From: Candidatus Hydrogenedentota bacterium
Lineage (GTDB): Bacteria > Hydrogenedentota > Hydrogenedentia > Hydrogenedentales > SLHB01
NCBI GenBank assembly: GCA_903925285.1
Contig: CAIYET010000323.1
Location: 1-36,139, forward strand
Direction: 5' to 3'
DNA length: 36,139 bases
The position numbers were made by a program, and so were the translations under genes. Every line of letters starts with the position of its first letter. Position 1 is the first letter of the stretch. The notes under the pieces were generated by a model. The model was not told the origin of the DNA and did not search any database. It saw only the letters and a program-made list of their open reading frames with translations. Shown here piece after piece: positions 6,781 to 15,135 of this stretch.

Positions 6781-9039
6781 ATGACGCAGGACATTTCTCA
6801 GATCGACCAACAGACAGCGCAGGTACGCGAGCACCAGTTGCGTTTCGTCATCAACGTACTGACCTCTCGGTGGCGGATGATCGCGGCGTTTACGATCCTG
6901 GCGTGCTCGATCTACGGAACGGTGGGCATGCTGCGGGACCAAACGCCCCGCGGGATCTACCACGCGCAAGCAAAAGTCCTCGTGCGCCCGTCCATGTGGG
7001 ACCGCGACGCACTCAAGGGGGTCCAGGGAACGCCGTTGACCCAGTTTGACGCGCCGTCGCTCGTCAAACGTACGAGCCTTCAACGCATGGCCGAGAAGGT
7101 GGTCCATGCGCTCGTGCAGCAGGATATCGCAGACGGACGCGCCCTCAGCGCCCTATCCACCGACGAGGAATACGCGGCGAAGACCGCAGAAATCCAAGCG
7201 GCGTTAACCCTCACGGCGCCGGACCCCCAAAGCGGCGTGATCGTCATCAACATCGGCAATGCGCCGACGATCGAGGAAGCCGCCCGCATAGCCGATCTCG
7301 CCGCGCGCGTGTTCGTCGAAGAAAACCACCAAGTCCAGATCGAAGACGACAAACAGACGCACGATATCATCAAGAAGCGCCTGCAGGACATCCAACTGGA
7401 ACTCTATGCCGCCGAAACGGACGAATGGGACTTCAAAAAATCAATCGGATTCCAGACCTACGGAAGCGTCGGCGAAGAAATGTCCAAGATCTACGCGGAA
7501 CTAAACGAAAAGAAGGCGCTCCGCGAGGAAACGCAGTCGAAGCTGAAAGAAATCGCCACCGAATTGGCGTCCAACGCCACACAGATCCCCGAAGCCCTCG
7601 GCAACGTGACCGATACGGTCATCAACGACATGCTCTCGGATCTCGATAAGCTCTTGCAGGAACAGTTGAACATGAGCGTCGCCTACAACCCCGAATATCC
7701 GGGCCTGAAAACGATCGAGGAGGATATCTCGGAGAAAAAACAGGCCATCCTCGAAGCGGTCAAACAGGTCGATCAAGGCGTGGGCGACGGCACGAACCTG
7801 TGGAAACAGCGCCAGAATTTGTATCGCGAGCAGATCGAATTGCGTATGAGTCTTACTGGCATGGACATCCGCGTGTCAGCACTCCAGCGCATGTTCGAAA
7901 ACCTCGTGCCAAAGATCCCCGAACTGGCCAACAAAAACCTCGAATACGAACGGCTGGCCAACGAATCCACGCGCCTGCGCGAGCAGTTCAACAAGTTGCG
8001 CGAAAAGGAATTCGATATCCGAACGACCCTGAACCGCGACGCCGGGCAAGTCGAGCGGCACGAATCCGTCGAGGCCTCCGTGTTGCCGTACGGCAGCGGG
8101 CGCACGCAACGGTGGATGAATTTTGTCATCGGCGGACTGGTCGGATTCGTGGTGGGCTTCGGTCTGGCGATCATGATGGAGATCATGGACACGTCAATCC
8201 GCAGCATCGAAGATGTCGCCAGTTACGTGGGCCTCGATGTGATCGGCACCATTCCAAAGATGCGGTTCGGAAAACCGCACGGCGGACGCGGAAAACGGGG
8301 CACGTACGTCGCCGCGACCGACGAAGATCAAAGCGACGCGTGCATCGTTACGCAACATGACCCGAAGTCGCCCATCTCAGAGGCGTACCGCACGTTGCGC
8401 ACCAACTTCCAGTTCGCCACTATCCGGCAGAAGCCCAAAACCATCATGGTGACAAGCGCCGTGCCCGGCGAAGGCAAGACCACCACCGCCGTGAACATGG
8501 CCGTTACTATGGCCGACCGCGGTATCCGCGTACTGTTGATCGACACGGACCTGCGCCGCCCGAACGTGCATCGCGTACTGAAAATGGAGCGCGGGCCGGG
8601 CTTGGCCGACGTCTTGCGCGAGGGCATCGACGCCCACTCCGTGATCCGGCCGACCCGCATCGAGAATCTGTCCATTGTATCGAGCGGGCGCGTGCCGCCC
8701 AATCCGTCCGAGTTGATCGGTTCCGAGCGCATGCAGCGGCTGATGACCCTGTTGTCCAGCGAGTTCGACCTCGTCGTGTGCGATGCGCCGTCGATCCTGG
8801 TCGTGACCGACCCCGTGCTGCTGGCCACGCACGTGGATACGGTCGTCTTGGTGATCTCGGTCAACAATGCCCGCCGCGAAACCGTGCAACGCGCGCAGAA
8901 GTTGCTGCAAGCGGCCAACGCGCATATCGCCGGCGTCGTGCTCAACGGCCTCGAAGCAACAAGACGACATTACTACTATTACTATTACTATTATGAAGAC
9001 GGCAGCGATAAGGGCCATCGCCGCTGGTATCACCTGTAG
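6781..9039 (+). CDS. Wzc-like chain-length determinant / bacterial tyrosine kinase (BY-kinase)
   Basis: A 752-residue inner-membrane protein. A Wzz-type N-terminal domain has its first membrane helix at about 32-53. A long periplasmic coiled-coil region (about 180-430) follows, then the second helix (about 444-468). The C-terminal cytoplasmic domain is a CpsD/CapB-family kinase with Walker A PGEGKTTT (about residue 560), Walker A' VLLIDTDLRRP (about 583) and Walker B LVVCDAPS (about 664). The tail contains eight tyrosines in a row, then EDGSDKGHRRWYHL; such Tyr clusters are the autophosphorylation sites of Wzc/CapB. The start at 6781 lies 9 bases after the previous stop with GGAAAG upstream; in-frame ATGs at 6757 and 6679 are alternatives. 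BY-kinase phosphorylation cycles control polysaccharide polymerisation and export, fitting its place between the export pore and a Wzy-like gene. Confidence 0.93.
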   Translation: MTQDISQIDQQTAQVREHQLRFVINVLTSRWRMIAAFTILACSIYGTVGMLRDQTPRGIYHAQAKVLVRPSMWDRDALKGVQGTPLTQFDAPSLVKRTSLQRMAEKVVHALVQQDIADGRALSALSTDEEYAAKTAEIQAALTLTAPDPQSGVIVINIGNAPTIEEAARIADLAARVFVEENHQVQIEDDKQTHDIIKKRLQDIQLELYAAETDEWDFKKSIGFQTYGSVGEEMSKIYAELNEKKALREETQSKLKEIATELASNATQIPEALGNVTDTVINDMLSDLDKLLQEQLNMSVAYNPEYPGLKTIEEDISEKKQAILEAVKQVDQGVGDGTNLWKQRQNLYREQIELRMSLTGMDIRVSALQRMFENLVPKIPELANKNLEYERLANESTRLREQFNKLREKEFDIRTTLNRDAGQVERHESVEASVLPYGSGRTQRWMNFVIGGLVGFVVGFGLAIMMEIMDTSIRSIEDVASYVGLDVIGTIPKMRFGKPHGGRGKRGTYVAATDEDQSDACIVTQHDPKSPISEAYRTLRTNFQFATIRQKPKTIMVTSAVPGEGKTTTAVNMAVTMADRGIRVLLIDTDLRRPNVHRVLKMERGPGLADVLREGIDAHSVIRPTRIENLSIVSSGRVPPNPSELIGSERMQRLMTLLSSEFDLVVCDAPSILVVTDPVLLATHVDTVVLVISVNNARRETVQRAQKLLQAANAHIAGVVLNGLEATRRHYYYYYYYYEDGSDKGHRRWYHL

Positions 9040-9087
9040 GCGGAGCAAACATAGGAACGCGCGATGAATCCTCCAACCTTCGGCAAA

Positions 9088-9110
9088 GAGGCGCAAGGTT
9101 TGCGCGCCTC
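9088..9110 (+). repeat. Stem-loop between BY-kinase and Wzy-like genes
   Basis: GAGGCGC (9088-9094) and GCGCCTC (9104-9110) can pair as a 7-bp GC-rich stem around a 9-base loop. No T-run follows. It could stabilise or partly attenuate the transcript between these two genes. Confidence 0.35.
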
Positions 9111-9144
9111 GATTCGGTCTTCAGCCCATTCGAGGTAGTCTGTC

Positions 9145-10635
9145 TTGCTTTTCGGCAATTCCGAGCGCGGTATCGGACGCGGCGAAGTCGCCGAAAGCCG
9201 CATCGAGGCGCCGTTTCTTGCGGCGTTCATGACATTGTGCGCGGTTGTTCTGCTGGTCGTCCAGCTGCGTTTCCAAAATTACAGCCTGACCCTTGCCTTG
9301 GCGATCACCATGATGGTCTTTGGGACAACGGTCGTACGCGTGGATTTCGGCGTGGCCATTCTGGTGGTGGTGATGCTTATGTCGCCGCAGATCGAACTGA
9401 CGAATCGGGGGACGGAGGAACACGAACTGAACGTTCGCTACGACGATGTGTTGATCATCGTGATCTTCCTCGGAGTGCTGGTCAAGATGGCGTTCGACGG
9501 GCGCGGGGGGTTATGGAAGCCCAATCCAATCAACGGGCCTATCGCGTTGCATTATCTCATATGTATTATGGCCACGCTGCTGGCGCTACGCGCAAATCTC
9601 GGCGCTTGGGACCGGCGCAATGCCCTCTTTGTCCTCCTGAAGATGGCGGAATACTACATGATTTTCTTCCTGGTGGTAAACGCGCTGAACAGCCTCCGGG
9701 ATGTCCGCAGGCAATTGACGCTTTTTTTCATCGTGGCCACGTTTCTCTCCGCGTATGTGCTGCTCATGGCGGGACCGGGCGAGCGGATCGGAACGCCATT
9801 CCAGTCTCAAGGGCCCGAACCCAATACGTTGGGTGGTTATTTAATGGTTGTGATGTGCGTGGCGCTTGGTATCATGACACAGGCGCCGCATTGGCGCCAG
9901 CGCGCTGTGTTCTTGGTGCTGATGGCAACGGCGTTCGTGCCCTTTCTGTATACGCTTTCCCGTGCATCTTATTTTGGCATGATCGTGGCGTTCGTGACGC
10001 TGGGCATTGTTGGACGCAAGTGGTATGTAATAGCGGTCGTGGCCGCCACGTTGGCGCTGTCGCCTGTAATTATGCCCGGCTCCGTCAAAGACCGCGTGAA
10101 CTACACGTTTCAGGGCAGCGACGGCCAATCGGTGATCATCGCGGGACAAGCCACGGGGGTCCAGGTGGATAAGTCGACCTATGAGCGCATCTACGTCTGG
10201 AACAAGGTGAAGTTCATCTTGCAGGTGGCGCCTTTGTTTGGCGGCGGCGTGGGTTGGGGTATGATTCTCGACTCGCAATACGCGCGAGTGATCATGGAAA
10301 CGGGGCTGATCGGCCTATCGGCGTTCCTGTTTCTCCAATGGCGGCTTTTCAAGACGACCCGCGAAGCATTCCGGTGGTCGCGCAGTTGGATGGGACGCGG
10401 CTTGGCTCTTGGCGTCGTCGCGGCAACGGTGGGTCTTGTGGCGCATTCGATCGGGACGATTTCGTTTCTTATCGTGCGGATCATGGAACCGTATTGGCTT
10501 CTGGTGGCGCTGACAGTCGTGGTCCGTTCGGCGGCGATCGAAGACTGTGCGCGGCAACTGCGAGCTCAACGTCGCGCACAGGCGGCCGCCGGGATTCTTC
10601 AGCCGATCAACCTCGAACGTTCCGCAACTCCTTGA
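9145..10635 (+). CDS. O-antigen ligase / Wzy-like polysaccharide polymerase
   Basis: A 496-residue polytopic membrane protein with about ten or more hydrophobic helices and a large extracytoplasmic loop (about residues 310-360) before the last helices, the layout of the Wzy_C/O-antigen ligase (WaaL) superfamily. The motif around GPEPNTLGGYL (about 225) is typical of such proteins. The likely start is TTG at 9145, preceded by GAGGTAG about 9 bases upstream; an in-frame stop lies just before it. Starting at the next internal Met would damage the first membrane helix. Members polymerise or transfer undecaprenyl-linked glycans on the periplasmic face. Its position after the Wzc-like kinase makes polymerisation of the exported polysaccharide likely. 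The last 29 bases overlap the convergent PilT-like gene. Confidence 0.85.
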   Translation: MLFGNSERGIGRGEVAESRIEAPFLAAFMTLCAVVLLVVQLRFQNYSLTLALAITMMVFGTTVVRVDFGVAILVVVMLMSPQIELTNRGTEEHELNVRYDDVLIIVIFLGVLVKMAFDGRGGLWKPNPINGPIALHYLICIMATLLALRANLGAWDRRNALFVLLKMAEYYMIFFLVVNALNSLRDVRRQLTLFFIVATFLSAYVLLMAGPGERIGTPFQSQGPEPNTLGGYLMVVMCVALGIMTQAPHWRQRAVFLVLMATAFVPFLYTLSRASYFGMIVAFVTLGIVGRKWYVIAVVAATLALSPVIMPGSVKDRVNYTFQGSDGQSVIIAGQATGVQVDKSTYERIYVWNKVKFILQVAPLFGGGVGWGMILDSQYARVIMETGLIGLSAFLFLQWRLFKTTREAFRWSRSWMGRGLALGVVAATVGLVAHSIGTISFLIVRIMEPYWLLVALTVVVRSAAIEDCARQLRAQRRAQAAAGILQPINLERSATP

Positions 10636-12154
10636 GGCTTTCCAGGCGCGGCACCGAGTAGGTCCCCATGATCATCTGATCCAGCACGCTTTCGTCGGTC
10701 GAAAACGCCCGCGCATGCTCGATGGTGATCTTCCCCGCTCGATGCATCTTGAGCAGGTAGTCCTCGAACAGGAACGAGTGCGAGACGGTCTGTTGCATGC
10801 CGATGCGAATGCCGTCGGTGTCGCCCTCGCAGATGCCGTCGCTGATCGCCTTGATGTCGTTGAACAGGATCTCGAGCGCGGGGAGACGTCCCCCGCCGAT
10901 GCGCGGCACGAGCCGCTGGCAGATCACGCAACGCACGCAGTCGCGCAATTGCAGCTTGACCAAGTCGCGCTCGATCGGGTCGAAGAAGCTGATGGTGCGG
11001 TTGATAACCTCGTACGCCGTGTTCGAGTGCAGCGTGCTGATCACGAGGTGGCCCGTGGCTGCGGCAGTAATTGCCGAACGGATGGTATCGGGATCGCGCA
11101 TTTCGCCGATGACGATGACGTCCGGGTCGTGGCGTAACGCCCCGCGTACGGCTTCGCTGAACGAGTTCACGTCCGAGCCGAGATTGCGTTGGGAAATGAT
11201 CGACTTCTTGTTCGAGTGGACGTATTCGATGGGATTCTCGACGGTGATGATATGGTCCATGATCGTCGAGTTGATCCAGTCGACCAGAGCGGCGGCGGTG
11301 GTGGTCTTGCCCGAACCCGTCATGCCGGTAATCAACACGAGTCCGTGGTGCAGGGTAGCCAACTTGACCATGGTCTCCTTCGGGATGCTGAGATCCTCGA
11401 ACGACGGGATACTCTCCGGTAGAAACCGTAGCGTGCAATGCGGCGAGCCCGACTTCATAAACGCCGACACGCGTGCATAGCCGAGGCCTACTTGGTGGAA
11501 GCTGAAACTCGTTTGTTTGTCTTCCTCGAATTCCCGCCAGTAAGCGTCCGCAGCCAATTGGCGGATCAACGCATAGATCTGCGCGCCCGAAAGAATACCG
11601 ATTAGCTCCGAACGCAACGTCGAGCCGTCGACCCGGAACACGGGCATTTCGTTGGGCGCCAGGTGAACGTCGGTTGCCTTATACTGCAGCATGGCCTGGA
11701 ACAACAGTTCCGAACTGATCATGTCGATGCGATAGTTGTCCCCGGTGACTCGCCATGTTTCGGGCAACGATATCGCACCCGACAGCTTGTCGACCGCTTC
11801 CAGGGATCGGGCAGAGAAGGCGCTGCCCACGGGGGGGCAATGGACAATGTATATGCCGCTCTCCTCTTCGAGCGAACAGGAGTCGGTGTATTCCAGCGCG
11901 ATCGTGCGCAACGCGTTGGCGACGTTACGCGAGACCCGCGCCGAAAACGCAAACGTTTCGAAGTCGCCCTTGAACTCGCTACGCTCGGCGGTTACTTCGA
12001 CCGTATCCGAATGCGTCGTGATTTTGCGTGGGATTCCCTGCGTCTTTCGAAGCTGGGTTTCCGCCATCGAGACGACTGTACGCAAGCTCTTTTGCCGTCC
12101 CAGCCCTAGCACCATTTCCTGCATATCTACGCACCCCGATGATACTTGAACCAT
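10607..12154 (-). CDS. PilT/GspE-family secretion ATPase with unusual N-terminal domain
   Basis: A 515-residue ATPase of the type II/IV secretion superfamily. Walker A is GMTGSGKTT (277-285), the Walker B region is DVIVIGEMRD (345-354) and the His box is TGHLVISTLHSN (367-378). ATDVHLAPNEMPVFRVDG (160-177) is the PilT-type N-terminal signature, so the core is closest to twitching-motility ATPases. Residues 1 to about 145 precede this core and match no family I recognise. The C-terminal part is PilT-like up to the end. No pilin, PilC or PilM genes are nearby, so it may drive a pilus encoded elsewhere or serve the secretin of the adjacent locus. The best ribosome-binding-like sequence (GGGG) lies before an internal ATG at 12124, so the true start may be 30 bases downstream. 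The gene converges on and overlaps the Wzy-like gene. Confidence 0.9.
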   Translation of the reverse strand: MVQVSSGCVDMQEMVLGLGRQKSLRTVVSMAETQLRKTQGIPRKITTHSDTVEVTAERSEFKGDFETFAFSARVSRNVANALRTIALEYTDSCSLEEESGIYIVHCPPVGSAFSARSLEAVDKLSGAISLPETWRVTGDNYRIDMISSELLFQAMLQYKATDVHLAPNEMPVFRVDGSTLRSELIGILSGAQIYALIRQLAADAYWREFEEDKQTSFSFHQVGLGYARVSAFMKSGSPHCTLRFLPESIPSFEDLSIPKETMVKLATLHHGLVLITGMTGSGKTTTAAALVDWINSTIMDHIITVENPIEYVHSNKKSIISQRNLGSDVNSFSEAVRGALRHDPDVIVIGEMRDPDTIRSAITAAATGHLVISTLHSNTAYEVINRTISFFDPIERDLVKLQLRDCVRCVICQRLVPRIGGGRLPALEILFNDIKAISDGICEGDTDGIRIGMQQTVSHSFLFEDYLLKMHRAGKITIEHARAFSTDESVLDQMIMGTYSVPRLESLKELRNVRG

Positions 12155-12168
12155 CTTCCGAGAAGTTA

Positions 12169-12192
12169 GGAGTTGGAATGACTTCTAACTCC
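12169..12192. repeat. Stem-loop built from heptamer-like units
   Basis: GGAGTTGGAA (12169-12178) pairs with TTCTAACTCC (12183-12192), with one G-T wobble and a 4-base loop. It lies between the macro-domain gene and the PilT-like gene. The flanking sequence repeats AGTTAGG/AGTTGGA, resembling the 7-bp units seen in other gaps. It could act as a processing or termination hairpin, though no long T-run follows on either side. Confidence 0.5.
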
Positions 12193-12223
12193 TTCTTATG
12201 ATACACAGCCCCCCTACGCGGCG

Positions 12224-12775
12224 TCAATAATCCGGCAAAGCCTCCAACGCACGCGCGAAGACGGCCTGGACTTCCTTCGAGAACAGAACGAACCGGACCC
12301 GCTCGATAGTCGGATGAGCCTTGAGAAACGCCTCGACCGTCGATACCGCGATCCGCGCCGCGTCCGGGATCGGGTAGCCGTAGACCCCGCAACTGATCGC
12401 CGGAAACGAGACGGTCTTCAGCCCATGCTCGACGGCCACTTCGAGACTCCGGCGATGGCAACTCGCCAGTAATTGCGGCTCATTGTGTTTGCCGTCGCGA
12501 TAAACCGGCCCGACGGTGTGAATGACATGACGCGCCGCGAGCTTACCGCCCGTCGTGATCTTTGCGTCGCCCGTCTCGCACCCGTGCAGTTTCCGGCACT
12601 CCTCGATAATCGCCGGACCGCCCGCCCGATGAATCGCCCCGTCCACGCCGCCCCCGCCCAGCAATGTCTTGTTCGCAGCGTTGACGATCGCGTCCACATC
12701 CTCACGCGTCAGGTCGCCTTGGACAATCTCGATGATCGCAGAACCGACTTTCCGTTCCATAGCCCCGGTCTTCAT
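12224..12775 (-). CDS. Macro domain protein (O-acetyl-ADP-ribose deacetylase type)
   Basis: A 183-residue single-domain macro protein. Ligand-binding motifs are evident: IVQGDLTREDVDAIVNAAN (17-35), the glycine loop LGGGGVDGAIHRAGG (39-53) and the phosphate-binding ISCGVYGYP loop (127-135). The length and order match the YmdB/TTHA0132-like bacterial macro family, which binds ADP-ribose and removes acetyl groups from O-acetyl-ADP-ribose or ADP-ribose from acidic residues. No membrane or signal sequence is present. Its start codon overlaps the stop of the upstream membrane-protein gene by 4 bases, so the two are probably co-transcribed and translationally coupled, although a functional connection is not obvious. 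No DarT-type toxin is adjacent. Confidence 0.92.
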   Translation of the reverse strand: MKTGAMERKVGSAIIEIVQGDLTREDVDAIVNAANKTLLGGGGVDGAIHRAGGPAIIEECRKLHGCETGDAKITTGGKLAARHVIHTVGPVYRDGKHNEPQLLASCHRRSLEVAVEHGLKTVSFPAISCGVYGYPIPDAARIAVSTVEAFLKAHPTIERVRFVLFSKEVQAVFARALEALPDY

Positions 12776-13548
12776 AGGCTCGACTCGCGCTGTCCCGGAT
12801 GACTGCCTGCTCTCTGGGGTGTAAACAGGATAAGGGCAATGATGGCGAATGCAAGGATTGCTGAAGAACTGATGCGACTGAGGTTGAAGCCGCCGTCCGT
12901 ATAAGGCTTGGTGAGAAGATCGCCAACCGTTGCGCCGAGCGGCCGGGTCAGGATAAACGCCAGCCAGAACAAAAGAGTATGAGATACTTTTGTATAGAAG
13001 TACGCTGCCGCGACTACCACAATAAAGCCGGCGAAGACGATCGCACTCCCTTCGTATCCGAGACCTGAACTATCGGCGAAAAAATCGCCCAGAGCGGTTC
13101 CGAGTGTGTTCGAAGACAGAATGGTCATCCAGTAGAATATTTCGACCTTGGGCGATGAGATGCTGTCAACGGATACGGAGCCAATCGAGAACCTCCAAAG
13201 TCCAAGAACAGCCATCAGGATGGCGAAAAGGATCAATGATCCACCGACATAGCCGATCCCGAGGGAGCGATCGGCATAATCCGCCATTGTCGTGCCGGCA
13301 GTTGTGGTTGTAACGATCACGGCCCAATATAGAAAGGGATGAAGAGATTTCGAGGTGACTTGAGCCGCAACGGTGATCAGAAAGAAGGCGAAGAAAATGG
13401 CGGTGCTCACAGCATAGCCAAAATCCAGCGTCATGGAGAGTGCGTCTCCACCAGTTTCGCCCAGTGTTGTCGCGGCGATCTTGATAACCCAGAAAGCCAG
13501 GGCAACCTCGGGAACTTTGCTCATACTCACTTCATGGACTCGATTCAT
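12772..13548 (-). CDS. COG4705-like membrane protein with four internal repeats
   Basis: A polytopic membrane protein of about 258 residues, beginning with KVPEVALAFWVIKIAATTLGE, which resembles COG4705 uncharacterised membrane proteins. The sequence contains four copies of a pattern with aromatic-Trp, then about nine residues, then LG/AG, T and Asp. The Trp residues are at 20, 75, 140 and 195 and the Asp residues at 35, 90, 155 and 210. Each copy seems to supply two helices, giving about eight in all. Buried Thr, Gly and Asp suggest transport, but no function is established. I prefer the ATG at 13548 because AGAGGG lies 8 bases upstream; starts at 13575 or 13524 are possible. Base composition by eye is less GC-rich than the neighbours. 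It overlaps the macro-domain gene by 4 bases. Confidence 0.8.
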   Translation of the reverse strand: MNRVHEVSMSKVPEVALAFWVIKIAATTLGETGGDALSMTLDFGYAVSTAIFFAFFLITVAAQVTSKSLHPFLYWAVIVTTTTAGTTMADYADRSLGIGYVGGSLILFAILMAVLGLWRFSIGSVSVDSISSPKVEIFYWMTILSSNTLGTALGDFFADSSGLGYEGSAIVFAGFIVVVAAAYFYTKVSHTLLFWLAFILTRPLGATVGDLLTKPYTDGGFNLSRISSSAILAFAIIALILFTPQRAGSHPGQRESSL

Positions 13549-13582
13549 GCTAAAGGCCCTCTGCAAGAAAAACATTGTCGTA

Positions 13583-13691
13583 AAAGGATGAAGGATGAAA
13601 AAGGGGGTTTGGATTTAGGGTTTGGGGTCCGCCAAATCCAAAACCCCTACAGTTCGTTCGAGGCTGTGTGTTTTTTCATCCTTCATCCTTT
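13583..13691. repeat. Nested inverted repeat with GGATGAA heptamers
   Basis: A perfect 20-bp inverted repeat (13583-13602 and 13672-13691) is built from two GGATGAA units plus an A-run, with the reverse complement on the other side. Inside it, GGGGTTTGGATTT pairs with AAATCCAAAACCCC (one bulge), making a nested cruciform. It fills the gap between the COG4705-like gene and the EEP gene. The GGATGAA unit recurs at 22395. No ORF or transposase is present. Confidence 0.75.
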
Positions 13692-13795
13692 GGTAACGTT
13701 GTCTTTCAGAATGTGGGGTTAGGTGGTTTGGCGACACTGGAACTCGATGTCCGTATCCCTTGCCAAAACGACTCTAGTCCGTCTGATGCGCAAAG

Positions 13796-14803
13796 TCAAC
13801 GCATGCGGAGATTCATTTCGGCGTAGACTGCCGGGTGGTCGGAAGGCCAGCGGAACCGGGGTTCGTAGACGGTGGCATCTTGCGTCCATGTGGACACGTC
13901 GGCTTGGACGGGACCGGCGATGAAGATGTGGTCGATGGTCCAGTCGAGGTCCGTGTGCCACTTGATCTCCTCGTCCGTGGCGATGGGCGCGGCGTTCTGG
14001 AGGACTGTTTTTTCGGGGGCCAGGTCCATGGCGTCATTGAAAACCGCAGAGCCATCCTTCAGGCCTCGGATGTTCTTATAGCGCTCCGTGCGGATGTCGG
14101 TGTTGAAATCGCCGGTGGCGATGATGGGTGTGGACTCGGCAATGGGCCTGAAGGTTCTTGAGAACATCTTTGCGGCGTTTTCCTTGTTGATGCCGTTGTT
14201 GTCGAAGTGGGTGTTGAAGAACAGGAACCGAAATCCGTTGTTTTTTTGGCGCAGGTAAGCCCAGTTCACATAGCGCGGCACGGACAACGGTTTCCAATTG
14301 TGCGCAAACGGAAGCGTGGGTTTTGGGCTGAGCCACATCTGGCCGGCATCGAGCACGTCGAAGCGGTCGGCGCGGTAGAACAGCGCGCAGTCGCCAAAGG
14401 CCCACGGCCCGAACTTGTACGTCTCGCAGGCGTATTGCGGGAATGCTTTCAGGATGGTATCGATGTCGCCGTAGCCGCCGAGTTCCTGGAGGCCAAGAAG
14501 GTCCGCGTCATACTTGCCGATCAGGACTTTCAAATGTGGCCAACGTTCGTCCCACTTGTCGTAGCCTTCCTTCTCGCACACGCGGCACAGGACGTTGTAG
14601 GTCACGACCTTGAGTTTACCGCTCTCGCATGGCGTGGCCGCGTCGCAATTGGGTTTCGCGCGGTAAGTCTCGACATTGAAATAGGGCTTGCTCCACGAGC
14701 GTAGAACAAGCGCCATCGTGTATTGGATACCGTCGTGACGGACATACACGACAAATAACGCGATGACGATCAGGACAACAGCAATGCGCTTGAGCCATTT
14801 CAT
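13796..14803 (-). CDS. Membrane-anchored endonuclease/exonuclease/phosphatase (EEP) family protein
   Basis: A 335-residue protein with an N-terminal basic stretch and hydrophobic helix (about 5-22) acting as signal anchor, so the catalytic domain is probably periplasmic. EEP-fold metal and catalytic motifs are present in order: VTYNVLCR with its Asn, LLGLQE with the Mg-binding Glu, FNTHFDN with His, ATGDFNTD with Asp/Asn, and the terminal WPSDHPAV Asp-His pair. Members hydrolyse phosphodiesters in DNA, sphingomyelin or inositol phosphates; the exported location argues against a DNA-repair role but the substrate cannot be told. Several Cys residues near the N-terminal side of the domain (in NCDAATPCES and NVLCRVCE) could form disulfides. 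It is monocistronic or loosely linked to the antitoxin gene 60 bases upstream. Confidence 0.88.
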   Translation of the reverse strand: MKWLKRIAVVLIVIALFVVYVRHDGIQYTMALVLRSWSKPYFNVETYRAKPNCDAATPCESGKLKVVTYNVLCRVCEKEGYDKWDERWPHLKVLIGKYDADLLGLQELGGYGDIDTILKAFPQYACETYKFGPWAFGDCALFYRADRFDVLDAGQMWLSPKPTLPFAHNWKPLSVPRYVNWAYLRQKNNGFRFLFFNTHFDNNGINKENAAKMFSRTFRPIAESTPIIATGDFNTDIRTERYKNIRGLKDGSAVFNDAMDLAPEKTVLQNAAPIATDEEIKWHTDLDWTIDHIFIAGPVQADVSTWTQDATVYEPRFRWPSDHPAVYAEMNLRMR

Positions 14804-14863
14804 AATTGGGACTACCGTCGTTCTCCTTGTCGTAAGTATAAGCCCCGTCTCGGCATCATGGAT

Positions 14864-15106
14864 TTATTCGAGTCCATCCATCAAGGTGCTCTCCCAAATC
14901 TGGCGCTCCGCAATTTCCTCGCCCCATGCTAGAGGATCTGCTTTTAGCCGGGCATATGCTTCGTTCGTCTCCATCAGAAGTCGTTTTCGCCGCAATTCCC
15001 GAACAGCCTCGGAAAGGATTTTCGCCATTGACTTACCGCTGGCCGTCGACATGCGAGAGAGTGCAGCATGGTCCACCGCGCTGATTCGAACCGTGTTCGG
15101 CCGCAT
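14864..15106 (-). CDS. Ribbon-helix-helix antitoxin, apparently without partner toxin
   Basis: An 80-residue protein resembling the toxin-antitoxin proteins that pair with MazF/PemK or PIN toxins. MRPNTVRISAVDHAALSRM followed by GKSMAKILSEAVRELRRK reads as a ribbon-helix-helix DNA-binding domain. The C-terminal part (AYARLKADPLAWGEEIAER then WESTLMDGLE) matches the acidic toxin-binding tail of that family. A toxin gene would normally follow immediately, but the next gene downstream is the EEP protein and the 60-base gap cannot hold one. The gene has its own promoter with a palindrome in the spacer, consistent with autoregulation. It may be a remnant of a lost pair or a solitary regulator. The family call rests on pattern recognition. 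Confidence 0.78.
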   Translation of the reverse strand: MRPNTVRISAVDHAALSRMSTASGKSMAKILSEAVRELRRKRLLMETNEAYARLKADPLAWGEEIAERQIWESTLMDGLE

Positions 15107-15135
15107 TTGAAGATCCGTCCATTTGTCTATCGTAA

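Noticed and set aside
2056-10635. Possible exosortase/PEP-CTERM locus, since ExeA-like ATPases and Wzc-like kinases occur there
   Set aside because: No exosortase (XrtA) gene and no PEP-CTERM tail is seen. Only the polysaccharide part of such loci is present in this window.
12224-12775. Macro-domain protein as a DarG-type antitoxin
   Set aside because: It has a single macro domain of YmdB type, lacks the C-terminal DarG extension and has no DarT partner. It is coupled instead to a membrane-protein gene.
14804-14863. Toxin gene expected after the antitoxin
   Set aside because: The gap is only 60 bases and the following frame is a complete EEP hydrolase, so no MazF/PemK- or PIN-type toxin fits here.
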